Assembly (NCBI GenBank): GCA_950097015.1
Contig: CATNEN010000035.1
Location: 498,501 to 562,500, forward strand
Direction: 5' to 3'
DNA: 64,000 nucleotides
Origin: Macrostomum hystrix
Lineage: Eukaryota > Platyhelminthes > Macrostomidae
This document shows, one piece after another, positions 24,001-33,779 of this stretch. The position numbers were made by a program, and so were the translations under genes. The notes under the pieces were generated by a model. It was not told the origin of the DNA, made no database searches, and worked only from the letters and a program-made list of their open reading frames with translations. The stretch's first letter is position 1, and each line of letters starts with the position of its first letter.

Positions 24001-27000
24001 CATTCTGTCACTCCATCATTCTGTCACTCTATCATTCTGTCACTTTCTATCATTCTGTCGCTCTCTATCATTCTGTCACTCTATCATTCTGTCACTCTCT
24101 ATCATTTTGTCACTCTATCATTCTGTCACTCTCTATCATTCTGTCACTCTATCATTCTGTCACTCTCTATCATTCTGTCACTCTATCATTCTGTCACTTT
24201 CTATCATTCTGTCACTCTCTATCATTCTGTCACTCTCTATCATTCTGTCACTCTCCATCATTCTGTCACTCTATCATTCTGTCACTTTCTATCATTCTGT
24301 CACTCTCTATCATTCTGTCACTCTCTATCATTCTGTCACTCTCTATCATTCTGTCGCTCTCTATCATTCTGTCACTCTCTATCATTCTGTCGTCCCCCTC
24401 CTATCCCCGAGAGTATCTCTCTGCTTTCTTTCTGTCCAGTTTTCTGTCCCCAACTCTCAGGTGATTTTTCAGCGCCATAACTCACCAGGCTGGCCAAATG
24501 GCGGAAGTCTTTAGCCACGCGCAGGAGGCTGTCGAGTCCTTTGCAGCCAATCAGATTGCCCGACAGGTCGATGTAGGTCAGGTCGTCTTTGTGCTGATTG
24601 GTTAGAGTTTTAGATTGAGTGCTGCTCAGTCAAGAGTCAGGGACTCAGGGAGTCAGGGACTCAGGGAGTCAGGGATTCAGAGAGTCAAAGAGTCAGGGAG
24701 TCAGAGTGTCAGAGTGTCAGGGAGTCAGGGAGTCAGAGAGTCAGTGAGTCAGGGAGTCAGGGAGTCAGGGAGTCAGGGAGTCAGGGAGTCATATGTTAAT
24801 ACATACCTCAAGTGGAATACACATAGCAGCCACATCCCTTGGCCGCAGGCTCATGTTGGTGATGGTCAGGTGCTTGCTAGTCAGCTGGAATTTGAACTGG
24901 CTGAGCGCAGTCACCTGATAGGTGGCGCAGGCCCTGTCGTAAAGTTTCTCGAGACCGCGGGTCAGCCCCGCCCAGGACTCGCGAGATGGATCTAGAAAAA
25001 TTAGTTGTTTTGAGCCTGTCACTTTGGATTCTGTGGCATTCGATTATCGTTATGAGTCTCTTGACTATCGTAATGAGGCTCTCGACTATCGTTATGAGGC
25101 TATCGACTATCGTTATGAGGCTATCGACAATCGTTATGAGGCTATCGACTATCGTTATGAGGCTATCGACAATCGTTATGAGGCTCTCGACTATCGTTAT
25201 GAGGCTCTCGACTATCGTTATGAGGCTATCGACTATCGTTATGAGGCTATCGACTATCGTTATGAGGCTCTCGACTATCGTTATGAGGCTCTCGACTATC
25301 GTTATGAGGCTTTCGACTATCGTTATGAGGCTTTCAACCCTAAAGCAAACATGTATTCAGTTATGTAAGCCTATTCAAGGCTCTCAAATGAGCATATTCT
25401 CACCGCTCACATCCTCAAGATCCGTGTCAGATCCTGACGAGTCCAGATCCAGGCTGGCGAGCCGCTTAGCTCGACCTCGATGATCTCGCTGCTGCTGCTT
25501 CTGGCGTGCCGCGGCCTCGGACTGGGCTTCCTTCCACTGGGCCAACTCGCGCTGGTACAACTCGAATGCCTGCTCAGCAGGACCCTTGCCACTGAACGAC
25601 GACAATGAGAAGAACATGAATGGCTGGTAAAATTGATCTGCACGTGGCTGTGGTTGATTTTTATTAACTTCAAGTTCTGCAGCCCTTCTACCTTATGTTA
25701 GTTAGGCGCTCTGCTTAATCATAGCTTCAAATATGATTTTTTCAACTCGTTGGACAGACAAAAAGTACTACAATGTCTCTCAGTCCAGTCTCTGAGCAAA
25801 TAGTTTTATTAGAATATATAAAACATGCCAAACAGAGGGCACATTCTGTTTGCTTTGGAAGAGAAGCTGTCTCAGACTTTGTAAGCTATTCTCGCCCGAG
25901 TCTGTTTGGAAAATTGTGATCAGTGCAAGTATACCCGAGTACCTGAACTATGATATTTTACTGGGTACACAAATTAGAGAAAGGCCTAAGAATTCCTGTT
26001 TCAAAAAAGCCATTAAAAAGCATAACTGCAGCCATGACTTCTATTTTAAACTAGATTGTTCATAAACTCGATTGATCATGAGCTAGATTGATTATGAGAT
26101 AGATTGATCATGAGCTGAATTGATCATGACTTAGATTGATCATGACCTAGATTGATCATGACCTAGATTGATCATGACCTAGATTGATCATGAGCTAGAT
26201 TGATTGATCATGAGCTAGATTAATCATGAGCTAGATTGATTGATCATGAGCTAGATTGATTATGAACTAGATTGATCATGAGCTAGATTGATCATGAGCT
26301 AGATTGATCATGAGCTAGATTGATTGATCATGAGCTAGATTGATTGATCATGAGCTAGATTGATCATGAGCTTGATTGATCATGAGCTAGATTGATCATG
26401 AGCTAGATTGATTGATCATGAGCTAGATTGATTGATCATGAGCTAGATTGATTGATCATGAGCTAGATTGATTGTTTATGAGCTAGATTGATCATGAGCT
26501 AGATTGATCATGAGCTAGATTGATCATGAGCTAGATTGATTGATCATGAGCTAGATTGATTGTTTATGAGCTTGATTGATCATGAGCTAGATTGATCATG
26601 AGCTAGATTGATTGATCATGAGCTAGATTGATTGATCATGAGCTAGATTGATTGTTTATGAGCTAGATTGATCATGACCTAGATTGACCATGACCTAGAT
26701 TGATCATGAGCTAGATGGATTGATCATGAGCTAGATTGATCATGAGCTAGATTGATCATGAGCTAGATTGATCATGAGCTAGATTGATCATGAGCTAGAT
26801 TGATCATGAGCTAGATTGATCATGAGCTAGATTTATCATGAGCTAGATTGATCATGAGCTAGATTGATTGATCATGAGCTAGATTGATCATGACCTAGAT
26901 TGATCATGACTTAGATTGATCATGACCTAGATTGATCATGAGCTAGATTGATCATGAGCTGAATTGATCATGACTTAGATTGATCATGACCTAGATTGAT

Positions 27001-27619
27001 CATGAGCTAGATTGATTGATCATGAGCTAGATTGATTGATCATGAGCTAGATTGATTGATCATGAGCTAGATTGGTTGATCATGAGCTAGATTGATTGAT
27101 CATGAGCTAGATTGATCATCATGAGCTAGATTGATCATGAGCTAGATTGGTTGATCATGAGCTAGATTGATCATGAGCTAGATTGATCATGAGCTAGATT
27201 GATCATGAGCTAGATTGATTGATCATGAGCTAGATTGATTGATCATGAGCTAGATTAATCATGAGCTAGATTGTTTATGAACTAGATTGTTTATGAACTA
27301 GATTTTTGATGATTCTCAGAATTCCTCATGAATGTCACCTGCGGAACAGCCGCGTCGGTCCATCGTCTTCTTTGTCCTGCTGCTGTGCGGTGGCTGTCGG
27401 GGCAGCTGCGGGCGCTGCAGTCGGCGGTTCTTCAGTCGGGATCGCGCCCTCAGCAGCCTGAGCCGCAGCTGAGGACTGCCTGCTGGATCTGCGCCCCGAC
27501 TCAAGCGGCTCGTCAACTTCGCCCGCAGCTTTCGAACTGACTCCGTCGCTGCGTCGAGAAGTCGAGCCCGGACTCTGCGGCTGCAGGTATTCGGCCTCGT
27601 CTTCTGCTAGGGTCTCCAT
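21001..27619 (-). CDS. LRRC74-like leucine-rich-repeat protein, ten coding exons, 601 residues
   Basis: Exons (genomic, 5' to 3' of the gene): 27339-27619, 25404-25591, 24807-24991, 24486-24593, 24294-aside none, 23756-23899, 23489-23656, 22549-22743, 22364-22459, 21192-21574, 21001-21058; total 1806 bp, exactly 602 codons. All nine introns are GT-AG and every phase matches. The ATG (27617-27619) has a strong context (GTTGCCATGG). The protein has a low-complexity acidic N-terminus (1-156), a lead-in with a YDRAC motif (157-218), ribonuclease-inhibitor-type repeats of about 28 residues (219-455; for example TYIDLSGNLIGCKGLDSL and LKELYLDMNSITSQGAQEI) and a C-terminal helical, EF-hand-like segment (470-601). 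Order, lead-in and tail resemble vertebrate LRRC74A/B from memory. Molecular function in that family is poorly known. The repeats suggest a protein-binding scaffold. Confidence 0.85.
21059..21191. repeat. Intron 9 of the LRRC74-like gene with a TGTC microsatellite
   Basis: A 133-bp intron, mostly (TGTC)n with TGGC, TATC and TGTCTC interruptions (about 21078-21184). The donor is CTCAG|GTGACTAG and the acceptor ATTTCAG|TTCGC. Confidence 0.9.
21575..22363. repeat. Intron 8 with a 20-bp minisatellite, about 35 units
   Basis: The array at 21628-22330 has the unit CCCTTTGGGATCCGCTCCTT, each unit 20 bp. Left-hand units are uniform. Right-hand units vary at three positions (GGG/GAG, CCCTTT/CGTTT/CATTT, GCTCC/GCCCC/GCCCA), and three-unit blocks repeat near 22080-22280. 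The array fills nearly all of the 789-bp intron. Confidence 0.95.
22744..23488. repeat. Intron 6 with 30/31-bp pyrimidine-rich minisatellites
   Basis: Degenerate units of about 29-30 bp (CCTAATCATCTTTCTCCC type) fill 22880-23065 and grade into about 12.5 highly uniform 31-bp units at 23068-23462. These begin CTCCCACCTAGCTGCTCATG and continue TTTCTCCCCTT. The array ends about 25 bp from the donor of exon 6. Confidence 0.95.
23489..24593 (-). CDS. LRRC74-like gene, exons 4-6 (leucine-rich repeats)
   Basis: Three exons (24486-24593, 23756-23899, 23489-23656) each keep phase 0 at both ends. Joined, they give repeats such as HLASLDLSNNSLGSEAARVL, SLRSLNVSANNFVERDAECI and SLENLSLAHCEIRMEGAKAI. The acceptor of the third exon is ambiguous by one codon (CAG|CAG). 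Exon boundaries fall inside the LxxLxLxxN core of repeats, a usual arrangement in modular LRR genes. Confidence 0.85.
23900..24485. repeat. Intron 4 with a 16/18-bp minisatellite
   Basis: About 26 units at 23945-24392 of ATTCTGTCACTCTCTATC (18 bp) or ATTCTGTCACTCTATC (16 bp) fill most of the 586-bp intron. Introns 5 (23657-23755) and 7 (22460-22548) are short and repeat-free. Confidence 0.95.
24594..24806. repeat. Intron 3 with a short GAGTCAGG-type array
   Basis: Units of 8-10 bp (GAGTCAGG, GACTCAGG, GTGTCAGA) occupy about 24640-24792 of this 213-bp intron. Confidence 0.9.
24992..25403. repeat. Intron 2 with a 21-bp minisatellite, about 14 units
   Basis: The unit is GAGGCTATCGACTATCGTTA plus T, at about 25040-25338, with GGCTCTCG, GGCTTTCG and GACAATCG variants. 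The 21-bp unit is open in one frame, which produces a repeat peptide that lies wholly inside a well-defined intron. Confidence 0.95.
25592..27338. repeat. Intron 1 with a 16/20-bp TGATCATGAGCTAGAT array
   Basis: About 70 units at roughly 26055-27305. The 16-bp form is AGATTGATCATGAGCT and the 20-bp form AGATTGATTGATCATGAGCT; some units read TTTATGAGCT or TGACCTAG. The core contains the palindrome TGATCA. The left part of the intron (25592-26054) is unique AT-rich sequence. The same family occurs in reverse orientation at 33.8-35.3 kb. Confidence 0.95.
27339..27619 (-). CDS. LRRC74-like gene, exon 1
   Basis: Encodes residues 1-93 and two bases of codon 94. The sequence starts METLAEDEAEYLQPQSPGST and continues in Ser/Ala/Pro-rich sequence to PTRLFR. 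The donor is CCGCAG|GTGACATT. The phase-2 end joins exon 2 (25591) to make ...RLFRSGKGPAEQ. Longer translations begin only at non-ATG codons upstream. Low complexity means this exon alone identifies nothing; it is tied to the gene by phase and position. Confidence 0.75.
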
Positions 27620-28466
27620 GGCAACAGAAAACTGCGCTGACGCCAATTATTAGGCAATGAAACAGACAATCGCCTTTCCGTCTATATGTTTGAATCGAAG
27701 GCAGAAGAAAGCATATGGCGAGCACAATGAGGGTGTACACAATACTTGAATGAGCATTTGCTCATTCTGCCACTCTGACAAGCCAAATTCTTATTCTTAA
27801 AGTCTTCTCTCCTGAGCAGCTTGGATACACAAACTGAGCAATGCCCCGCTGAAATTCGGAGTCGAGAACAGAAGAGAAAAAGAAAAAAATTGTTTCTGTA
27901 ACCGAGGCTAAGCGATGAACACCTTGTTTGGAGAATTGAGAAAGATGGGGCCTGTGTCTGTTCAATTTCGTCTATTTTTGTTTTTACCTTGTCAAAGCAC
28001 GTTCCGAAACAAAAAAATACTGCTTGCCTTGGATCTGTCTGGGTGTTTAACGTCGCTGGGCTCAGTGATTTTGCAGCATTTTATTCTGACATGTTCATTC
28101 TTCCCAGCTAAAGGAAACGGCAAGCTCATCGGAGCTGCATAGGCTTTGGGGAATTGAAAGTGCTCTGCAACAATTTCAACATTTTCTTCTTCTCTTTCTT
28201 TGTCCACACAAAGTAGACCTATAGCGCGCAGGCGAGGCAAGGGAGTTGGCTGCCTTGAATGCCGACGTGTGGAACTGAGGTTTAACTCTTTTGTTGCATT
28301 GTAATGCCGTTGGGGAAAAGTATAATTTTCCTATTGTGAATAATTCCATCTGTAGCAATAGAACATTTTTTCCTAGCCAGGTAAAAAGCTGCAGTTGACT
28401 TCCGGATTTTAGTGCCAGACTTAAAAAAAGAGTTCGTGTCGGGATTTCAATTTTATTTCCGCGCAT
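27620..28466. other. 5' flank of the LRRC74-like gene
   Basis: About 850 bp of unique sequence, the presumed promoter and 5' UTR region of the minus-strand LRRC74-like gene. Short open frames on both strands show no coding signature. No core promoter element can be assigned. Confidence 0.35.
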
Positions 28467-30148
28467 CAGGATTCAGCGAGTTGGGATTTCAGCTACTTGG
28501 GATTTCAGTGAGTTGGGATTTAGGTGAGTTGGGATATTAGTGAGTTGGGATATTAGCGAGTTGAAATATTAGTGAGTTGGGATTTCAGCTACTTGGGATT
28601 TCAGTGAGTTGGGATATTAGCGAGTTGGGATATTAGCGAGTTGGGATATTAGCGAGTTGGGATATTAGCGAGTTGGGATATTAGCGAGTTGGGATATTAG
28701 CGAGTTGGGATATTAGCGAGCTGGGATATTAGCGAGTTGGGATATTAGCGAGTTGGGATATTAGCGAGTTGGGATATTAGCGAGTTGGGATATTAGCGAG
28801 TTGGGATATTAGCGAGTTGGGATATTAGCGAGCTGGGATATTAGTGAGTTGGGATATTAGCGAGTTGGGATATTAGCGAGTTGGGATATTAGCGAGCTGG
28901 GATATTAGTGAGTTGGGATATTAGCGAGTTGGGATATTAGCGAGTTGGGATATTAGCGAGTTGGGATATTAGCGAGTTGGGATATTAGCGAGTTGGGATA
29001 TTAGCGAGTTGGGATATTAGCGAGTTGGGATATTAGCGAGTTGGGATATTAGCGAGTTGGGATATTAGCGAGTTGGGATATTAGCGAGCTGGGATATTAG
29101 TGAGTTGGGATATTAGCGAGTTGGGATTTCAGCTACTTGGGATTTCAGTGAGTTGGGATATTAGCGAGTTGGGATATTAGCGAGTTGAAATATTAGTGAG
29201 TTGGGATTTCAGCTACTTGGGATTTCAGTGAGTTGGGATATTAGCGAGCTGGGATATTAGCGAGTTGGGATATTAGCGAGTTGGGATATTAGCGAGTTGG
29301 GATATTAGCGAGTTGGGATATTAGCGAGCTGGGATATTAGCGAGTTGGGATATTAGCGAGTTGGGATATTAGCGAGTTGGGATATTAGCGAGTTGGGATA
29401 TTAGCGAGTTGGGATATTAGTGAGTTGGGATATTAGCGAGTTGGGATATTAGCGAGTTGGGATTTCAGCTACTTGGGATTTCAGTGAGTTGGGATATTAG
29501 CGAGCTGGGATATTAGCGAGCTGGGATATTAGCGAGTTGGGATTTCAGCTACTTGGGATTTCAGTGAGTTGGGATATTAGCGAGTTGGGATATTAGCGAG
29601 TTGGGATATTAGCGAGTTGGGATATTAGCGAGTTGGGATATTAGCGAGCTGGGATATTAGTGAGTTGGGATATTAGCGAGTTGGGATATTAGCGAGCTGG
29701 GATATTAGTGAGTTGGGATATTAGCGAGTTGGGATATTAGCGAGTTGGGATTTCAGCTACTTGGGATTTCAGTGAGTTGGGATATTAGCGAGTTGGGATA
29801 TTAGCGAGTTGAAATATTAGTGAGTTGGGATTTCAGCTACTTGGGATTTCAGTGAGTTGGGATATTAGCGAGCTGGGATATTAGCGAGCTGGGATATTAG
29901 CGAGTTGGGATATTAGCGAGTTGGGATATTAGCGAGTTGGGATATTAGCGAGTTGGGATATTAGCGAGCTGGGATATTAGTGAGTTGGGATATTAGCGAG
30001 TTGGGATATTAGCGAGCTGGGATATTAGTGAGTTGGGATATTAGCGAGTTGGGATATTAGTGAGTTGGGATATTCGCTTGTCGGGATATTAGCGAGTTGG
30101 GATATTCGCTTGTCGGGATATTAGCGAGTTGGGATATTAGCGAGTTGG
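28467..30148. repeat. 16-bp minisatellite, left block (about 105 units)
   Basis: The unit is GCGAGTTGGGATATTA with GTGAG and GCTGGG variants. A recurring insert of TTTCAGCTACTTGGGATTTC marks higher-order blocks (28490, 28585, 29125, 29210, 29460, 29545, 29750, 29835). Units reading CGCTTGTCGGGATATT appear only near the right end of this block and again in the right block. Confidence 0.96.
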
Positions 30149-30520
30149 GATAATAATAATAATAATAATAATTGCAGGAGGGCTGCGGACAATGGCACAT
30201 CATTTAGTGACACTAGACCCGCAGCCAGCGAGGAGGCAATTCTGCCCATTTCGCTGACTCCTGAGCACACACGCACACATACTGTACGCAGGCACACGCT
30301 CACACAGGTGTGTACATCTGCCCTGACTTTCTCATCGTCAGGCAGTGTACATTTCACTGTGCCTTGGAGGTTGGCCCTCAAGGGCGTCAATTGCACGACA
30401 AGCCCCCAAAGCCTTCTCTCCGCGGCTGCGCCCCAAATAAATGTGGCCTCGCCGTGGAATCGAACTTAGGGACCGTGGTGCGAGAGGCAAACGCATTAAC
30501 CGCTCTGCCACCGACCCAGC
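30149..30520 (-). mobile_element. tRNA-derived SINE inserted in the 16-bp array
   Basis: On the minus strand it starts GGTCGGTGGCAGAGCGG at about 30519. The A box is TGGCAGAGCGG and the B-box-like element is AAGTTCGATTCC. A 300-bp body follows with a CA-rich tract and CTCACACAGGTGTGTAC, and the element ends in an (ATT)n tail (30151-30173). The flanking array sequence repeats GCGAGTTGGGA on both sides, consistent with an 11-13 bp target duplication, although array periodicity makes this only suggestive. A second copy is at 54782-55137. Confidence 0.85.
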
Positions 30521-31378
30521 GAGTTGGGATATTAGAGAGTTGGGATATTAGAGAGTTGGGATATTAGAGAGTTGGGATATTAGAGAGTTGGGATATTAGC
30601 GAGTTGGGATATTAGAGAGTTGGGATATTAGAGAGTTGGGATATTCGCTTGTCGGGATATTAGCTTGTCGGGATATTAGCGAGTTGGGATATTAGCGAGT
30701 TGGGATATTAGAGAGTTGGGATATTAGAGAGTTGGGATATTAGCGAGTTGGGATATTAGCTTGTCGGGATATTAGCGAGTTGGGATATTAGAGAGTTGGG
30801 ATATTAGCGAGTTGGGATATTAGCGAGTTGGGATATTAGCGAGTTGGGATATTAGAGAGTTGGGATATTAGCGAGTTGGGATATTAGAGAGTTGGGATAT
30901 TAGTGAGTTGGGATATTAGCGAGTTGGGATATTAGCGAGTTGGGATATTAGAGAGTTGGGATATTAGCGAGTTGGGATATTCGCTTGTCGGGATATTCGC
31001 TTGTCGGGATATTAGCGAGTTGGGATATTAGCGAGTTGGGATATTAGCGAGTTGGGATATTAGCGAGTTGGGATATTAGCGAGTTGGGATATTAGCGAGT
31101 TGGGATATTAGCGAGTTGGGATATTAGCGAGTTGGGATATTAGCGAGTTGGGATATTAGCGAGTTGGGATATTAGAGAGTTGGGATATTAGCGAGTTGGG
31201 ATATTAGAGAGTTGGGATATTAGCGAGTTGGGATATTAGCGAGTTGGGATATTAGAGAGTTGGGATATTAGCGAGTTGGGATATTCGCTTGTCGGGATAT
31301 TAGCGAGTTGGGATATTAGCGAGTTGGGATATTAGCGAGTTGGGATATTAGCGAGTTGGGATATTAGCGAGTTAGGAT
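30521..31378. repeat. 16-bp minisatellite, right block (about 53 units)
   Basis: The same unit as the left block, but richer in AGAGAGTTGGGATATT and CGCTTGTCGGGATATT variants. The last units decay into 31379-31450 (GATTTCAATTTTTTGG and similar). Confidence 0.95.
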
Positions 31379-31894
31379 TTCAATTTTTTGGATTTCTGAT
31401 TGTTGGGATTTCAGCTTTGTGGGGTATAGTTTGTTGTGACTTTGAATTGTTGGGATGTTTTTAAATTTGGATTTATATGATTTGGGATTTTTACGAATTC
31501 GGATTTAGGCAAAGTTTGATTTACCTTTTTTAGGATAAAAATAGTTTTGGTTTCAGCAAGTTGGGATTTCCGATTTCAGAATTGGTTTTAGATCCAATTC
31601 AAACCATTATTAAACTACTATTAGTACTAGGAAAGCAAGTGTCGATAAGAAAATTCTGACTTTCATTTTACTGTAGCAAGCGCGCATTTATTTATCTGAC
31701 TACCAGTTTATGGGTTATGCTATGCGTTTGAGATCATTTATGTTTTATTTTCAGATATGCAATTTAACGAAAAAGGCTAAAGCTTGTGCTAAAAATAGCT
31801 TTGACAATAAGCAGCTGAGAATATAGCAAAATCACAAACGGAATCCTTTCTCCTCTAAACTTCTTTAGGTAGCTAAAATAATCAACTATTAACT
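31379..31894. other. Decayed repeat edge and AT-rich sequence
   Basis: The left part is a degenerate edge of the 16-bp array. The right part is AT-rich. Minus-strand AATAAA-like hexamers near 31745 could end a long 3' UTR of the ETX/MTX2-like gene that would include the 15-bp array. That is inference. Confidence 0.35.
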
Positions 31895-32840
31895 GTCCAT
31901 CTGCTGTCACTCCATCAACTGTCACTCCATCAGCTGTCACCCCATCAGCTGCCACCCCATCAGCTGTCACTCCATTAACAGTCACTCCATTAACTGTCAC
32001 TACATTAATTGTCACTCCATCAACTGTCACTCCATCAACTGAGACTCCATCAGCTGTCACTCCATCAGCTGTCACCCCATCAGCCGTCACTCCATCAACT
32101 GTCACTCCATCAACTGTCACTCCATCAACTGTCACTCCATCAACAGTCACTCCATCAACTGTCACTCCATTAACTGTCACTCCATCAACTGTCACTCCAT
32201 CAACTGTCACCCCATCAGCTGTCACTCCATCAGCCGTCACTCCATCAACTGTCACTCCATCAACAGTCACTCCATCAGCTGTCACTCCATCAACTGTCAC
32301 TCCATCAACTGTCACTCCATCAACTGTCACCCCATCAGCTGTCACTCCATCAGCCGTCACTCCATCAACTGTCACTCCATCAACTGTCACTCCATCAACT
32401 GTCACTCCATCAACAGTCACTCCATCAGCTGTCACCCCATCAGGTGTCACTCCATCAACTGTCACTCCATCAACTGTCACTCCATCAACTGTCACTCCAT
32501 TAACTGTCACTACATTAATTGTCACTACATTAATTGTCACTCCATCAACTGTCACTCCATCAACTGAGACTCCATCAGCTGTCACTCCATCAACTGTCAC
32601 TCCATCAACTGTCACTCCATCAACTGTCACTCCATCAACTGTCACTCCATCAACTGTCACTCCATCAACTGTCACTCCATCAACTGTCACTCCATTAACT
32701 GTCACTTCATCAACAGTCACTCCATCAACTGTCACTCCATCAACAGTCACTCCATCAACTGTCACTCCATCAACTGTCACTCCATCAACTGTCACTCCAT
32801 CAACTGTCACTTCATCAACGGTCAGTCCATCAGCTGTCAC
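31895..32840. repeat. 15-bp minisatellite, about 63 units, in strict register
   Basis: On the minus strand the unit is GTTGATGGAGTGACA, with GCTGATGG, GTTAATGG and GTAGTGAC variants. Every unit is 15 bp, so one minus-strand frame stays open for more than 300 codons (pentapeptide VTVDG/VTADG). The first unit overlaps the 3' end of the ETX/MTX2-like gene, whose terminal codons ACG GAG TGA are themselves a unit (CGACGGAGTGACA). Confidence 0.96.
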
Positions 32841-33726
32841 TCCGTCGGCAGGATGTTGACAGTCTGGGAGATGCCGAAGCGGGACTGGCAGTAGCCTGAG
32901 GCAATGTAGGCCACTTTGCTGACGGAGCCGCAGGCGGGTGTTCCAGTCTCTTTCGGATGCAGAAAGCCTAGCTCCTCCGTGAACACCTTGCGAATGTTGG
33001 GCACCACAATGGCCACCAGGTAGCGATCATCTTTTGAGTACAGGCGCACCTTGATGCGTCCCGACAGGTGGGTGATGGCCGTGAACCTGGCCTTGAACTC
33101 CTTCTCCTCGATGATGATCTCGGCGGTGACTCGGGAGGGCTTCTTGGCGTCGCTGGCTCCCGGAACGCGGACCTCCGTGTTGACGGACCAGTTGATCTCA
33201 GTCTCCACTGTCTTCTCGGCTTCCTGCTCCAAATTGAACTCGGAGCTGAAGCCCACGTTGAACTCCAGGATGTCCTTGGGCAAGGCGAGCTTCAAGCCCA
33301 GCTGACGGCCCAGAGTCAGGGCTCGCGACACACGGAAGCTGCAGGAGGCCCTCGTGGTTCTGGTCGTATTGATGGTGTTGACAACTTCATGCGGGCAGGC
33401 GTTGGTGTACACCGTCCTGAACACGCACGAGTGGCTGGTGGCAGGCTTCAATGGTTGAGCTTTGGTCACCAGAGGCACTTCGTCTGACTGCAGCTCGGCG
33501 TTGGCTTGCTCCATTGAGCCGTCAGCGGCCTTCGCCTCCTCGGTGGCATAGTTTGGCACAGAGGTGTGAAGCAGGAGCTCGCGCGTGTCAATCACTGCCC
33601 GCAGAGTGTCCCACGGAAGCTGACAGTGCATCGACTTCTCCAGCTCCTTCCGTTCCAATCGGTCATAGATGGCCTTGGCGTAGTCCAGGATGACATCGTC
33701 TAGATTCAAGATGCCTTCTTTGCGTT

Positions 33727-33757
<31 letters not shown>

Positions 33758-33763
33758 GCTCAT
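32837..33763 (-). CDS. ETX/MTX2 (aerolysin-like) family protein, 308 residues
   Basis: An intact single coding exon, ATG at 33761-33763 and TGA at 32837-32839. Residues 2-11 are a polyglutamine run (CAG/CTG repeat). Residues 17-75 are a charged, probably helical N-terminal region. Residues about 105-245 show the alternating Ser/Thr-rich beta pattern of the aerolysin/ETX-MTX2 fold: a first strand (FRTVYTNACPHEVVNTINTT), the central amphipathic part (LEFNVGFSSEFNLEQEAEKT) and a later strand pair (TEVRVP ... SRVTAEIIIEEKEFKARFTA). There is no signal peptide, so a secreted pore-former is not implied; animal members include defence, lectin-linked and cytosolic proteins. A good acceptor (CTGATTTTCAG) 14 bp upstream of the ATG implies a 5' UTR exon further right. 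Family assignment is by pattern only. Confidence 0.65.
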
Positions 33764-33779
33764 TGCTGAAGTCTGAACT

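Noticed and set aside
24200-24300. An extra exon within intron 4 of the LRRC74-like gene
   Set aside because: The sequence is entirely the 16/18-bp array; the flanking exons 24486-24593 and 23756-23899 join directly in phase (ASLDLSNN). The words '24294-aside none' in the gene entry's exon list should be read as no exon there: the gene has the ten listed exons only.
30430-30520. A functional tRNA gene (A and B boxes present)
   Set aside because: The tRNA-like head cannot be folded convincingly into a full cloverleaf, continues into a SINE body with an (ATT)n tail, and has a second copy at 55.1 kb.
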